Shown here: in pieces, positions 11,542 through 22,570 of the stretch
How positions within the stretch are numbered: position 1 is the stretch's first letter
Layout of the letters: every line of letters starts with the position of its first letter
Source: Zantedeschia hybrid cultivar
Taxonomy: Eukaryota; Streptophyta; Magnoliopsida; Alismatales; Araceae
Assembly: GCA_030544215.1 (NCBI GenBank)
Contig: JARZZO010000006.1
Location: forward strand, 53,668,501-53,732,500
Direction of reading: 5' to 3'
DNA length: 64,000 nt
Made by a program: the position numbers and the translations under genes
The notes under the pieces: generated by a model
Databases searched by the model: none
What the model was told of the DNA's origin: nothing
What the model saw: only the letters and a program-made list of their open reading frames with translations

Positions 11542-11657
11542 TAATTATTCCAAAGAAATAATAAAAATTAACCAATGATTAAATATCAGACCATTTTGAG
11601 GCATTATTATATGACATGAAATTTACTCAAAATGATGTCAAAATTAGAGTGTCTACA

Positions 11658-13090
11658 GTTGCCTCACCTAAGCATCGTCTTTGCAAAGGAGTGAAATGAA
11701 ACGGAATGTACTGAAAAGGTAATGCCAAGATGTGATGAGACACGCTCTTAACATCTCATGATTGAAATTTTTCTCAAAATCATCAATGAAGGTAACTCAA
11801 AAATATCGATGGAATTAATCTTGTCTGGATAAGATAGACAAGGAAATAAAATAAGGTCGATCAACCTCTATGATTGGGAAGTACCATAGGTCACAAACCT
11901 TGTAGATTTCATTATAGGGAGTGATTGCCAGCCAATGTGGACGTACTGCAACCATGATGGATCTTAAAAGAAAACAAGAAACGTTGGATAAAGAGTCTAA
12001 AAAAGGATAGAATTCTAAGGATATCTTTAAGTGAACCTCAAAGATAATCAAGATACTCAATTCAAAATAGAATATTTCATATCATGTTGGAATTATTTGA
12101 TCAATGGTCTGAAGTTTAATTAATAATTAATTCTTATAACAATTATATCAAAGTCCTATATGATGCATGCTGGACTAAAAGAAAAATATAAAATCAAATA
12201 AAATATAAAATAATCAAGGATAATATTGTTAAATTATCATTAATGAGTCAAGATACCAATTCTTACAATTCAGTGTTAAGCCGAAGCTTGTTTATCCACA
12301 CATTGTTTCACAAAAGTGGAACCATCGTCCTCACCAATTAACAATCTAACGGCCTATTCGTGCGATTAAGAATTCTCTGGAATTATCAGTGTTAAGCCGA
12401 AGCTCGTTTATCCACACACTGTTTCACAAAAGTGGAACCATCGTCCTCACCAATTAACAATATAACGGCCTATTCGTGCGATTAAGAATTCTATGGAATT
12501 ATCATTGTTTTTGTTGTAGGAGAACTCAAATTCCAGTTTCATCAAAATCACAAGGTCCTTGATGTACTCATATAAATATTTATCATATAGTAAATGATAA
12601 TGCAAAATAATACAAGAAAGAATACAGGGATAGAGATAACCATTTTTTTAACTACGGTCGAGACCATAAACTCCCACAGTGGGACCTTCTTGAAATTTTC
12701 AACTTTGTAATCATTTCTTTGAATTTCTTGCACTCAAAAATCAACAGTAACTTCAAGCAAATGCATCAAAATATGGATAAACATTGAATTTCAGGAAAAT
12801 AACATAAAAGCCCTGAAACGCGTCGTGTCGCGCCACTGTCCACCGACGCCATTTAAGTCGCAGAAACAGGTTCTTGCTATGTTCAATCCGGATTCCAACT
12901 TTCTCCATGCATATCCCTTCTCCAATCCGGAAAAATCTCTTCAACTTCGCAAATCACTCTATATAAGGTTCCTTAACTTGTATCAAGGCCAATCCAAGCC
13001 TAATCTAGAGATTAAAATAGAGAATTCTCTCCAAAGTTTAAGAACAATCAAGGTTTTCAAGCTTTCAAGGGGAAAAAGCTCAAGAACAAG
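11658..13090. other. T-A internal non-coding region next to 3' LTR
   Basis: No convincing coding sequence is present. The region holds a 116-bp tandem duplication (12271-12503) and one palindromic module at 12813-12856. The sequence around that module, from the CTGTCC to the ACAGGTTCTT tail, resembles 2785-2835 in the G1 LTR. The last part probably serves as promoter and 5' UTR of the plus-strand gene that follows. Confidence 0.6.
12271..12503. repeat. 116-bp tandem duplication
   Basis: Two copies start with CAGTGTTAAGCCGAAGC at 12271 and 12387 and differ at only a few bases. Each includes a TCCAC/GTGGA inverted repeat around TTTCACAAAA. Confidence 0.95.
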
Positions 13091-14377
13091 ATGGATTCTT
13101 CAAACAAAAGGATGAAGAAGTCACTCGATAAGCTTTCAGAAGTTAAAGATCATCTTAGTGGGAGAGATCCTAACTTCCAAGTAAGTTGAATCCTCTCTTC
13201 CTTTCAATTCTTCTTTTTCAATTCTCTTTTTCTTCATGTTCTTCAAGTTCTTTATGGAATTATAGCAACCTTCTTTTTCTTATCTAGGCATATCCTTTGT
13301 TTCCCAGCTCAAGAAAATTCACATCCCTTCCTTAGATTCGTAAGCGTGCTAAAAGTATCACTATTTCAATGCAATCTTTTGTTTCAAGGTCTAGTTGTCC
13401 ATGCAAAGCACTACAAGAGTTCAAACGTGGATTGGGCGGCTATGGGGGCTTTGATTGAGTTGTGGCATCCTCAAACCCATACTTCTCTCTTTCCTGATTT
13501 AGAATCCACTATACTTCTTGGAGAGGCCGAACTCCTATTGGGCCTTCCTAAGATCAAGTTGAACAACAATGAATTGATCCTGAACAAGATGGCTCTCATG
13601 ATGGAAAAGATCACAGGTCAACAATTGTTAATGAAGATCATGAAGGATCCAAAATAAGTTAAAGGATGCCTTACTAAGAAAGGGATTAACCTCGCAAAGC
13701 TAGCAGAGTGGACTTTGTACGAAATTGAAGAACTCAGAGAGGATGATACTGAGAATGTGATGAAAGCGTTCACCACATGCCTAGCTGGAGCTCTATTCTT
13801 TCCTGCCCAAGACAACATACTGGAGGATGATCAAGTCAGTGCAATCTGTGAGATTTTTGAAGGAAGACAGATTGGCACAACGATCCTAGCCTATCTCTAC
13901 AGTGGGCTTTCTGCAGCATCTATAGGTCAACCTTCCTATGGTTGCATGCTTCTCTTTGCTCTATGGGTCGAGTTGCACTTCAAGTTTAAATATTACACTA
14001 GAAATTCTGCAAGACCGTCTCAGATATATCAAAATAGTCCAATCTTCCATATTTCTAATATTGTGAAATTCAATGAAAGGATAATCAATCGAGTGCCAAA
14101 ACTCAAGACTCGAGCTGATTGGCGAGCTAATATGAGGACAATGCCATCATATGGGTTCGATGCTTCTCCACTTGCTCTTGTAGGGAAACCAATTCGAGTA
14201 CGTCGTGCAGTTGGTGCAGATCTTAAACTGATTGGGGCAACTGAGTTCGTTCTGTACAATCCTCATCACTGCTATACTCAACTCAGCCTGCCTCGCTATG
14301 AACTCCCTGAGTTTTCCCATATATCTCCAATCAAGAAGCGTTCCTTGGAATCCGATAAAGACTTAGAAGCACCTTAG
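13091..14377 (+). pseudogene. PMD/DUF7745-like gene, antisense within T-A
   Basis: A possible first exon (13091-13180) starts ATGGATTCTTC and ends at a good donor, GTAAGT. The main exon is open from 13346 to 14377 except for one in-frame TAA at 13655-13657. The product has a motif ALIELWHPQTH followed by a LLGEAELLLGLP block, like the start of plant mobile domain or DUF7745 proteins. A conserved middle (FTTCLAGALFFPAQ, then GLSAASIGQPSYGCMLLFALWVELHF) and a basic C-terminus follow. The joining phase of the exons is unclear, so a frameshift is likely. Such proteins are often carried by transposons; their biochemical role is not settled. Its strand is opposite to that of its host element. Confidence 0.6.
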
Positions 14378-14624
14378 CTTATAGTTGCATTATGGAATAT
14401 TAGTTTCAATCATCGTGTAAAATCCTCTCAGGAAACAGATAGAGGATTATCATATCCATATATAACGGGACTTCGAGAAATTCGTCCTTGAAATTCTTCT
14501 TTTATCTTCCTTTTAATTTGATGTAATAAAGAATTTATTTCCAATAACGAATTCATCCTTTAATATTATATCCTGAAAATCATCCTTAATCCATGATTTT
14601 TCTTTAAAATAAGATTTTTGGGTG

Positions 14625-14983
14625 TAAATGGCATCGTCCCATCAAGATGCCTTTCAGTCATAATTAAATTCCAAATTTCGAAGATCAATTCCTTAAAAAT
14701 CCAAATTATGCTTAAAACACGTCCACTATGGTAGACGCCTTTCAATTCTCTCTCTTATCTTCCACAGAATTCTGCCATTAATACTGTGATTAATCCACTT
14801 AAACGCGTCGTGTAACTAGAACGCATTTAATCATTAACTGTGGTACGGCTTTGAATAGAATTGGAGGTTTAACCTGAAACGCGTCGCTCAGTGAAGACGC
14901 CTTTTAAGAATTTCAAAACTTCTGCCTTGCCACCTCAGTTTATGTGCCTTGAATAGCGTCGCTATCCCTCGATGCTTTTTAAA
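14625..14983. repeat. Five palindromic modules upstream of the PMD gene
   Basis: Modules start at 14625, 14712, 14799, 14874 and 14949, giving steps of 87, 87, 75 and 75 bp. Arms are of the GAAACGCGTC and GACGCCTTTTAA kind. They fill the space between the two plus-strand PMD-type genes and end about 260 bp before the ATG at 15246, which suggests a promoter role. Confidence 0.75.
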
Positions 14984-15245
14984 CTTTCCAAACATAAGCC
15001 TGGGAGCCCGAGCTCCCTTCTCCTCATTCTCTCAAAACTCTTTCTCTCTCTTCACCGTCTCCGGTGACTCCTTGCTCTCCGGCGACTCTTTGCTCTTCTC
15101 CTCCGTCACCGGTCTTCGTCTTCGGCGAACCTCTCCATCGCCGGCAATCATCTCTCCTTTAGCTCTCTTTCTAGCCCTCTTTCTAACTCTCTCTCTCCCG
15201 AGCTCTCTCTTCTCTACTCGAACTCCCTCTCTTCCTTTCAAAGCT
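14984..15245 (+). promoter_or_regulatory. Probable 5' UTR of the PMD gene
   Basis: This stretch is rich in CT repeats of the kind common in plant 5' UTRs and leads into the ATG at 15246. The reading frame is open through it from an upstream ATG at 14949, so the true start is uncertain. No clear TATA box was seen. Confidence 0.45.
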
Positions 15246-15436
15246 ATGGAACATGGCGAAAGATCACAGGGAAGCGGCAAGCGTCGCCGCGCCATCCGCG
15301 TGGTGAGCAGGGACGAACCCGGGGCAGTCCCACCCGAAGAAGCAAGGGTGCTTGAGGCGGCGGCGGTGTTTCTTTACAAAGAAATCCTTCCACCGACAGT
15401 GATTGAAGGAGAAGAAGCTCTACAACTAGTAAGCTC
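15246..15436 (+). pseudogene. First exon of antisense PMD gene, split by C2
   Basis: The frame from the ATG at 15246 encodes a short basic then acidic peptide starting MEHGERSQGSGKRRRAIR and reaching GEEALQL. A GTAAGC splice donor follows at 15429, seven bases before C2 inserts. If this donor was used, the next exon begins after TTTGCAG near 25146. C2 lies between them, inside the intron. The link to the PMD exons downstream is inferred from order, strand and the matching AGCTC duplication. No domain is recognisable in this exon. Confidence 0.45.
15432..15436. other. Left target-site duplication of C2 (AGCTC)
   Basis: AGCTC here is repeated exactly at 24820-24824 at the other end of C2. A 5-bp duplication is normal for copia integration. 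Confidence 0.95.
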
Positions 15437-17016
15437 TGTTAGGAATCGCCATGAACGCAGCGGAAATAAAAATTGATTCCATTGTATCGGTTGCTGGGGT
15501 TGTAAAACGGACATTAAAACTAACGCGGGAAGAACAGTTCTTCACCTTTGCGGGGTTTCGAATCTCCTGTGGATGATGCCGACTCGGTAATCGCGCACGC
15601 GCACGATCTCTGGAGGTATCCACACGAGTTCCCGCAGCAGACGCGATTTCCTCCTCGACTTGAGTGCTCCGACCAGATCTCAGATCCACCATGCGCGGAG
15701 AGAGACAGATCTACTCCGAGAAGGAGAGAGAGAGAGGAGAGAGAGAATCTGGGGAGTAAAATTCGTCCAACTAACCTTTTTACTACTCCCCCTTGGCCCT
15801 CCTTATATAGAAATAAGGATAAGCACAAGAGTTAATCCTCGTGATTATCCAAGAGTTTGGCCTTGGATAATTCTCCATTAAATCTTCATGTTTATCCTGC
15901 AGCTTTTCACAAAAACCCAGATAAGCATGAAATTTAACATCTCTCACCGTCTGACGAGAACTCTTATGTGTGTGACCCTCCAGGCCCATATATCAGTCCG
16001 GTTGCAGGCCCATTAAACTTAGAACTGTTTCTTAAGTTTAATATTTATTAATTAACATTTAAACATCGCATGTTAAATGATTAATTTAATAAACAAGTAA
16101 ATTATCATCCGATGATAAATTCACTTGGCCTTCTGATCATGAACAGCACCAAACACTACCTCATGATCCCATAAGATATAAGGGATACTGATCCCTTCAA
16201 TTGAACCTTTCCGTCTGCAGATGCCGCACAGATATAATCCTTCACTCATGCAATGTCCCGATAACGCAAGGGTATGGTTTTATAGTCAAACCCTCTATCG
16301 CATTATCCAGATGGATTCTAGTACACAGTTAATATCTAGAAAGACATCTCTTTCATTTGACCCTGGCCAGGGATTTCTGTGTACACATCCATGGGACATT
16401 CTCTCTCCAGTCTTATACCAAGAGTGAGTGATCCCTTGTTGTTCACTCAATTACCTTCGCAAGCTTTCCACTGTATCTGAAAGACCGATTATGGTGGACT
16501 TAATGGTTAAAGTCCACGAGTCAGAGAATCAAGATACAATGGTCCACAAACAAGGTATCATTGGTGACTCAGGTCAAAGGACCAACTGTGCTACTGCAAC
16601 GATTGAATTCCCTGGTTGACTAATAGGTATAATTACCATCCAGGAATTATTATTTGGGTCTGTTCAGTGAACTCATTCTCTAATGAGCACCCACTTGTTT
16701 GTCTTAGTGTCACCACACGAGTGAATGTGAGATCATTCACCCTCATCATATGAGCAGACATAACTTGTGTCGATCTTATTGGATATTTAATGTCCATCTC
16801 AAATATCCTATGATCGAGAACTATTTAAGACAATTGCCTTAGGATATTGATCTCACTATCACGATCTCATCATGATTCAATATCCCATACATTTGTCTAT
16901 GGACCTTCATTACGATAGTCGTTTGCGAGAACTATTAAATGAAGAAATAATTGCCTTTATTAATAATCTGAACTAGAATGTACAATGATTGGCTATGAGG
17001 CCACCCAATTCTAACA
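15437..17016 (-). repeat. C2 3' LTR
   Basis: It reads TGTTAGGAATCG at the left and CCAATTCTAACA at the right on the plus strand, exactly as in the other LTR. A TATATAAGG box on the minus strand lies near 15801-15810. Short apparent reading frames within it are repeated in the second LTR and are not genes. Confidence 0.97.
15801..15810 (-). promoter_or_regulatory. TATA box in C2 3' LTR
   Basis: The minus strand reads CTATATAAGG. The same box is at 23604-23613 in the 5' LTR, where it would drive the genomic transcript. Confidence 0.7.
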
Positions 17017-17027
17017 TTCTCCCACTT
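17017..17027 (-). other. C2 polypurine tract
   Basis: AAGTGGGAGAA on the minus strand lies directly before the 3' LTR and primes plus-strand DNA synthesis. C3 has the same tract before its 3' LTR. Confidence 0.85.
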
Positions 17028-17030
17028 GGA

Positions 17031-18757
17031 CTATAGCCAATCACCCATGTGTCTAAGTCCCATAGACTTAAGGTGACGTTCTAAATTGTTTTGAGACAAT
17101 GGCTTAGTCAAGGGATCTGCTACACTATCTTCAGATGAGACTTTCTCAACTACTATATCTCCTCGGGCGATGATCTCACGAATCAGATGAAATCGTCTCA
17201 GAATGTGCTTTGACTTCTGATGTGATCTTGGCTCCTTCGCTTGAGCTATTGCCCCATTGTTGTCACACAATAATGGAACAGGATCTGAAATGCTTGGAAC
17301 GACTCCAAGCGCCGAGATGAACTTCTTCATCCAAACCGCCTCCTTGGCCGCTTCAGCTGCAGCAATGTATTCTGCTTCGGTCGTCGAATCTGCAATAGTT
17401 TCCTGTTTGGAACTCTTCCAACTTACTGCACCTCCATTTAACATGAACACAAATCCAGACATGGATTTGCTGTCATCCATATCCGACTGGAAACTCGAGT
17501 CAGTAAATCCTCGAAGTTCCAAGTCGTTTCCTCCATAAACGAGAAATAGATCCTTAGTCCTTCTCAAGTATCTAAGGATACATTTCACCGCCTTCCAGTA
17601 TTCCTCACCTGGATCAGCCTGATATCTACTAGTGACACTTAATGGATGTGCCACATCAAGCCTAGTACATAGCATTGCATACATGATAGATCCTATTGCC
17701 GAGGCATAAGGAACTCTATCCATGTATGCTCTCTCTTCAGGTGTCTTGGGAGACATTTCTTTAGAGAGATAAATTCCATGCCTCATAGGAACGAGGCCTC
17801 TTTTGGAATTTTCCATGCCAAACCTTTTGACTATGGTATCTATGTACATAGATTGGGATAATCCAAGCATCCTTTTGGACCTATCTCTATAGATCCTTAT
17901 TCCCAGAATATAGGATGCTTCTGCCAAATCTTTCATGGAGAAGTTTTTGGATAACCAAGCCTTTACCGATGACAACATTCCTACATCATTCCCAATGAGT
18001 AGAATGTCATCAACGTAAAGTACCAAAAAGGTAACTGCGCTCCCACTGACCTTTTTCTATACACAAGGTTCATCTTCATTCTTAATGAAGTCATAAGATT
18101 TGATTGCTTCATCAAATCTTAAGTTCCAAGTTCGGGATGCCTGCTTTAATCCATAGATGGATCTTTGCAGCTTGCATACCTTGCTTGAATGCTCTATGGA
18201 AGTGAACCCTTCAGGTTGTATCATAGTCAACACCTTACCTTTGACGATATCCTTTTACTACAAGCCTTGCCTTGTATGTGTCAATTTGTCCATCTGCCCC
18301 GATCTTTCTTTTAAAGATCCATTTACTGCCAATAGGTACCATACCTTCTGGCAAATCAACCAAGTTCCAAACTTGGTTGGCATACATGGACTGAATTTCA
18401 GAATCCATTGCCTCTTGCCATTTTTCTGATTCATGACTATTTATGGCTTCTTGGTAGGTTTGAGGATCATCATCCTCATTTAAGTGCACTTTTGTTTTGC
18501 CTTCATCGATATGTCCAACATATCTTTCAGGCTGCTTAGGCACTCTACCTGATCTGCGAACCTTTTGTGTATCAACTTGAACAAGTTCTTGAGTCAATGG
18601 TTCAGTAGATGAACCAGTGTTGATTTGTGCGTCTAGAATTTCTTCCAGTTCTATCTTGCTCCCACTGTCTTCTTTTGAAAGATATTCTTTCTCTAGGAAG
18701 ACAGCTCTTTTTGCGACAAACACCCTTTGATCGCTAGGCTGATAGAAGTAATATCCA
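17031..18757 (-). pseudogene. pol: C2 pol, reverse transcriptase and RNase H with a deletion
   Basis: The 3' part of the polyprotein copies RNA into DNA and removes the RNA. The catalytic YVDD motif is at 18006-18017. RNase H follows with RGFTDSSF and STTEAEYIAA motifs and ends at GDWL near 17031. Between the block ending KGYRQR (about 18235) and the block equivalent to MIQPE, about 140 bp found in C3 are missing. These include the first catalytic aspartate (WQMDVKTAF in C3). The breakpoints share the bases TGA, and the loss shifts the frame. The GYPKESFGYYFY stretch near 18760 marks the join to integrase. Confidence 0.9.
17865..17920 (-). other. Three-way-junction palindrome in C2 RT
   Basis: The outer stem AAGCATCC (17865-17872) pairs with GGATGCTT (17913-17920). 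Inside are a stem that pairs GATCTAT with ATAGGTC (one wobble) and a TATTC/GAATA hairpin. It is the equivalent of 53424-53479 in C3 and 3739-3794 in C1. Confidence 0.75.
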
Positions 18758-19978
18758 AAACTCTCTTTTGGATATCCCACAAATCTACATTTCTCTGTCT
18801 TGGAATCCACTTTGTCTAGATCATGTCTTTTGACATGTGCAGGACAACCCCAGACTCTAACATGCTTAAAGTCTGGTTTCTTTACTTTCCATATCTCATA
18901 TGGAGTGGAAGGTACAGATTTACTCGGAACTTTGTTCAACAGATATGCAGCAGTCAACAGTGCATATCCCCATAAAGAGATTGGAAGTTTGGCATAACTC
19001 ATCATGGATCGTACCATATCTAATAGAGTACGATTTCTCCTTTCCGATACACCATTTAACTGAGGTGTATAGGGAGGAGTCCACTGAGACAAAATACCAT
19101 TATCCTTAAGATATTCTGTGAATTCTGTACTTAAGTATTCACCCCCTCGATCTGATCGAAGAGTTTTAATATTCTTTCCAGTCTGGTTCTCAATTTCGTT
19201 TTTAAACTCTTTAAATTTCTCAAAGACTTCTGACTTATATTTCATTAAATATATGTAGCCATATCTTGAGAAATCATCTGTAAATGAAACAAAGTATGAC
19301 TAACCACCCATAGCATGAGTAGACATTGCACCACATACATCACTATGTATTAGTTCCAATAAGTCCTTAGCTCTTTCTCCATGTCCTGAGAATGGAGCTT
19401 TGGTCATCTTTCCCATGAGACAAGCATCACAGGTTGCAAATGATTCATAATCAAATGGATCAAGATATCCATTCTTTTGCAACCTTATGATCATGTTCTC
19501 ATTTATATGACCTAGTCTACAATGCCATAGGTACGATTTATTCACATCCTTATCTAAGCGTTCAAGAGAATTATTTACCAGACAAACATCATATGAAATA
19601 TCAAATAAATATAATCCATTCAATAAATACCCGGAAGCAAACAATTTGTCTCCTTGATAAATTGAACAACCTTTATTCTCTAGCTTCATAGAATATCCTT
19701 GTCTATCTAAACATGAAATAGATATGATATTCCTAATAATGGTTGGAACATAATAACAATCTATCAGTTCCAAAGAGTCTCCTGACGGCATATGAAGTCT
19801 TGCTGTCCCCACAGCTAACGCAGCAACTTTTGCTCCATTCCCGAGCCTCAGATCCACGTTTCCGCGGTTCAATCTTCTCTTACTTGTTAACACCTGCAAG
19901 TTATTGCAGATATGAGAAACACATCCAGTATCTAATACCCAGGATGTTGATTCTCTATAGGACAAGTTAAGATCGATC
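18758..19978 (-). pseudogene. pol: C2 pol, protease and integrase with one stop
   Basis: The protease has its active site in LDTGC near 19918-19938. The integrase zinc domain has the HCRLGH and CDACLMGK (HHCC) pattern near 19393-19530. Its catalytic core shows HSDVCG, FTDDFSRYGY and NGVSERRN, giving the D-D-E triad. A TAG at 19300-19302 interrupts the core after THAMGG. The C-terminal part has the GYPKESFGYYFY motif. Integrase joins the DNA copy to the chromosome. The frame on both sides of the stop is the same or continues the alignment with C3, so the stop is the only break here. Confidence 0.9.
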
Positions 19979-20820
19979 ATGAGAATACCTGAAGCTTCAC
20001 CAAGCTTCTCCTTTGCTTTTTCTGCAAGATAAATCTTGCAGTTTCTCTTCCAATGACCTTCTTTATGGCAGTGGAAACACTGACCTTTATCATTGACTTT
20101 AGCTTTGTCCTTTTGTGCCGCCGGTTTGCTTTTCACTTGCTTCTTAGGCTTACCTTTCTTAAAGGTCTGTCCAGCTTTTCTTTTCTTGTTGGTCTTACCA
20201 ACAAGCATTACATTTGACTTATCTTTCTGGATAGTGCCTTCTGCTGTCTTCAACATGTTGAGCAGCTCAGCTAGTGAAACTTCAATTTTGTTCATATTGA
20301 AGTTGATAATGAATTGTGAAAATGAATCTGGAAGGGACTGTAGGATTAAGTCAATGCTCAGGTCATTGTTCATAACAAATCCTAGCACAGCAAGCCTCTT
20401 AATCCACTCTATCATCTTGAGCACATGAGTTTGCACAGATGTGCCCTCACTCATTCTGGTCCTGAACAATTTCTTAGATATCTCATATCTTTCTGTTCTG
20501 GATTGTTCACCAAACAACTCTTGTAGGTGATTCAGAATGGTCTAAGGTTCCATGTTATCATGTTGTCGCTGCAGTTCATTATTCATTGAACTGAGCATAT
20601 AACACTGGACCTTGACAGAGTCCTCCTTCCAACTTTCATACATCATTAATTCATCTTCGTTAGCATTATCACCGGGTTGCACTGGATCTGGTTGATCCAG
20701 GACATAGGCTAGTTTTTCGCACCTGAGGACAATCTTCAGGTTGCGTAACCAGTCAATGTAATTTGGTCCCGTGAGTTTATTTGCATCAAGTATGCAACGG
20801 AGGGGGTTAGGTGACGACAT
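19979..20820 (-). pseudogene. gag: C2 gag (UBN2 type) with zinc knuckle, one stop
   Basis: The ATG complement ends at 20820 and the product begins MSSPNPLRCILDANKL, typical of copia gag with a UBN2 domain. A TAG at 20542-20544 breaks it after about 92 residues, then the domain continues through a long helical stretch. A lysine-rich linker is followed by one CCHC zinc knuckle, CFHCHKEGHWKRNC, near 20038-20082. Gag forms the particle and binds the RNA. C3 has lost most of this same region. Confidence 0.9.
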
Positions 20821-20993
20821 AGCGACCTACATGGAAATATATAAAATGAGCAGATAGTTCTTAAAATCAGATTTAGGACTTTTAATCTAGATTTATGCTA
20901 CCACTATTTTTCGGCGATCTGTATTACCCTCTAAGATACAGAACGGGAGATTCCGGTGATCTCCTAGTGGGGATCAGAATCCTTCGGGCAACA

Positions 20994-21309
20994 TGCATGT
21001 GACCTTGTGGTAGCACAACAAATCACATCAAGTCCCTTAGGCAGTCAACTCTTGACAGTTGCAACGATTGCAATATCCGATCGATTTAACCCCTGAATCA
21101 GAACGACCTTGTGGTAGCACAACAAATCAATTTGATTCAGTTAAGTATATCCATCATTACTTAGATGACATGAATTCATAGTGTAATCCTTGTGGTAGCA
21201 CAACAAAACTACACTATTTGTCCATTCATCTTAATGACATCACATGTCGTAGACCTAGTTTAATTTCTAAATCAAACAGACCTTGTGGTAGCACAACAAA
21301 TCCGTTTGA
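20994..21309 (-). repeat. Four C2 leader stem-loops with core TTGTGGTAGCACAA
   Basis: Cores CCTTGTGGTAGCACAACAAA lie near 21003, 21107, 21188 and 21280. Each core folds by itself (TTGTG/CACAA). The flanks of each copy form a different outer stem: ATGTG/CACAT, CTGAATCA/TGATTCAG (21093-21140), ATAGTGTA/TACACTAT (21178-21217) and TCAAAC/GTTTGA (21272-21309). The flanking bases are unlike each other but always self-complementary. Confidence 0.9.
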
Positions 21310-22454
21310 GATAAGAATTATCCTAAGATCTATAATGATGGTGGGTTACGTGGATTATTCTTAATATCTCACGTTTACAACTTAAGTTTTAAAAGAGGGT
21401 TTTTTATTTTTGATTTGTAAAAAATCGTGCTATCAATAGTATTTCAATTTGAAGTATCAATATACTTAATAGAAATATATATATGATAGCATAGTCTACA
21501 AATATCACATATGTGCAGAAAAGATAAATGGGGATGATCATGGACTGTTTAAACTACTATGGAATCATCGGAGCCAAACGATGATCCATAATAGGATCCT
21601 AATGTGAAAACAGCAACACTGGTTCCATTTGATGCGAGTCCTCCCTCCAGAGGTGTCTTCAGAAGATCCCGTCCTCTAAACTTAATCCGATACATGTAAA
21701 TACAAAATTCAGGACTCGCAGGTCCACAAATGTACATTTAAACACTTAGAAACCTTGATCTTATCAAGGGGAGTACAATCTTATAGGAAGGTAGAAAGTA
21801 CACTAGGATTAAGAGAGAGGAGTACACGCAGGTCCTATTTAAAATACCAAATGAATTAAGCATCGCATCCATTCACATCATTCATCACATGAAAATTCTA
21901 AGTCCATGATCATCCCACCATAAAACACATCACATGCATCACAATCATCACATAATTGCTGTTTGGCATTAAATTTTATAAATATAAAATTATAATACCA
22001 ATTAGTTTTCGAAATAACATTTATTTCAGCATTATCAATAATATACAAAACATTATTGACAAATAAACTAACTAAACTATTCAGTTAATCTAAATAATGA
22101 TTCAAACAATTTGAACAGTAAAGTGTAATCAAGTTATGCATGAAATTAGTTTAAAATAGTTTTAAACTAATTCAATTAACAGGGAAATTAATTATCTAAA
22201 ACAATTTTAAATAATTAACTAACACCCATTAATTATAGAGCCCTTTAATTGACTAACAGTTATTAAACTCTTTAATAACCTGTTAATAATCATAAAAATA
22301 ATTAATAACAATTATTAATTATTCTGTTTTAAAACAACTTTAAAACATGCTAAAACGGGCTAAAATTGGGTTTAAAGGGGGTATAAACAGGTATTTAAAA
22401 CAATTTTAAAACCAGAAATAAATGGGCCCAGCCCATTAGGGCCCAATTGGCCCG

Positions 22455-22570
22455 AGCCCGGACCCTGGCTGGACCAGGGTCGAGCCCTGGCTCGGCCAGG
22501 GACCCTGGCTCGCCCAGGGTCGAGCCCTGGCTCAGCCAGGGTCGAACCCTGGTCGAGCCAGGGCGTCGCC
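22455..22570. repeat. GC-rich hairpin repeats in C2 leader
   Basis: About six CCCTGG or CCAGGG units occur in roughly 110 bp, arranged as small inverted repeats such as ACCCTGG/CCAGGGT around CTCGC. Shorter versions occur at the same place in C1 (near 8380) and in C3 (near 48810-48850). Confidence 0.8.

Larger units (their letters stand above)
10349..11657 (-). repeat. T-A 3' LTR (1309 bp)
   Basis: The minus strand begins TGTAGACAC and ends CTCACA. It aligns along its length with the complete T-C LTR (56258-57601). It must be the 3' LTR, because copia LTR sequence, not a primer site, lies beyond its 3' end. A purine-rich run (GGTGAGGCAA on the minus strand) just before its 5' end is the likely polypurine tract. 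A TATAAATA box lies at 11113-11120. If the insertion made a 5-bp duplication, the left copy is CCATT (10344-10348). Confidence 0.8.

Noticed and set aside
15520..15881. Overlapping frames repeated at 23323-23684
   Set aside because: They lie in the two C2 LTRs and are repeated only because the LTR is; both strands open by chance.
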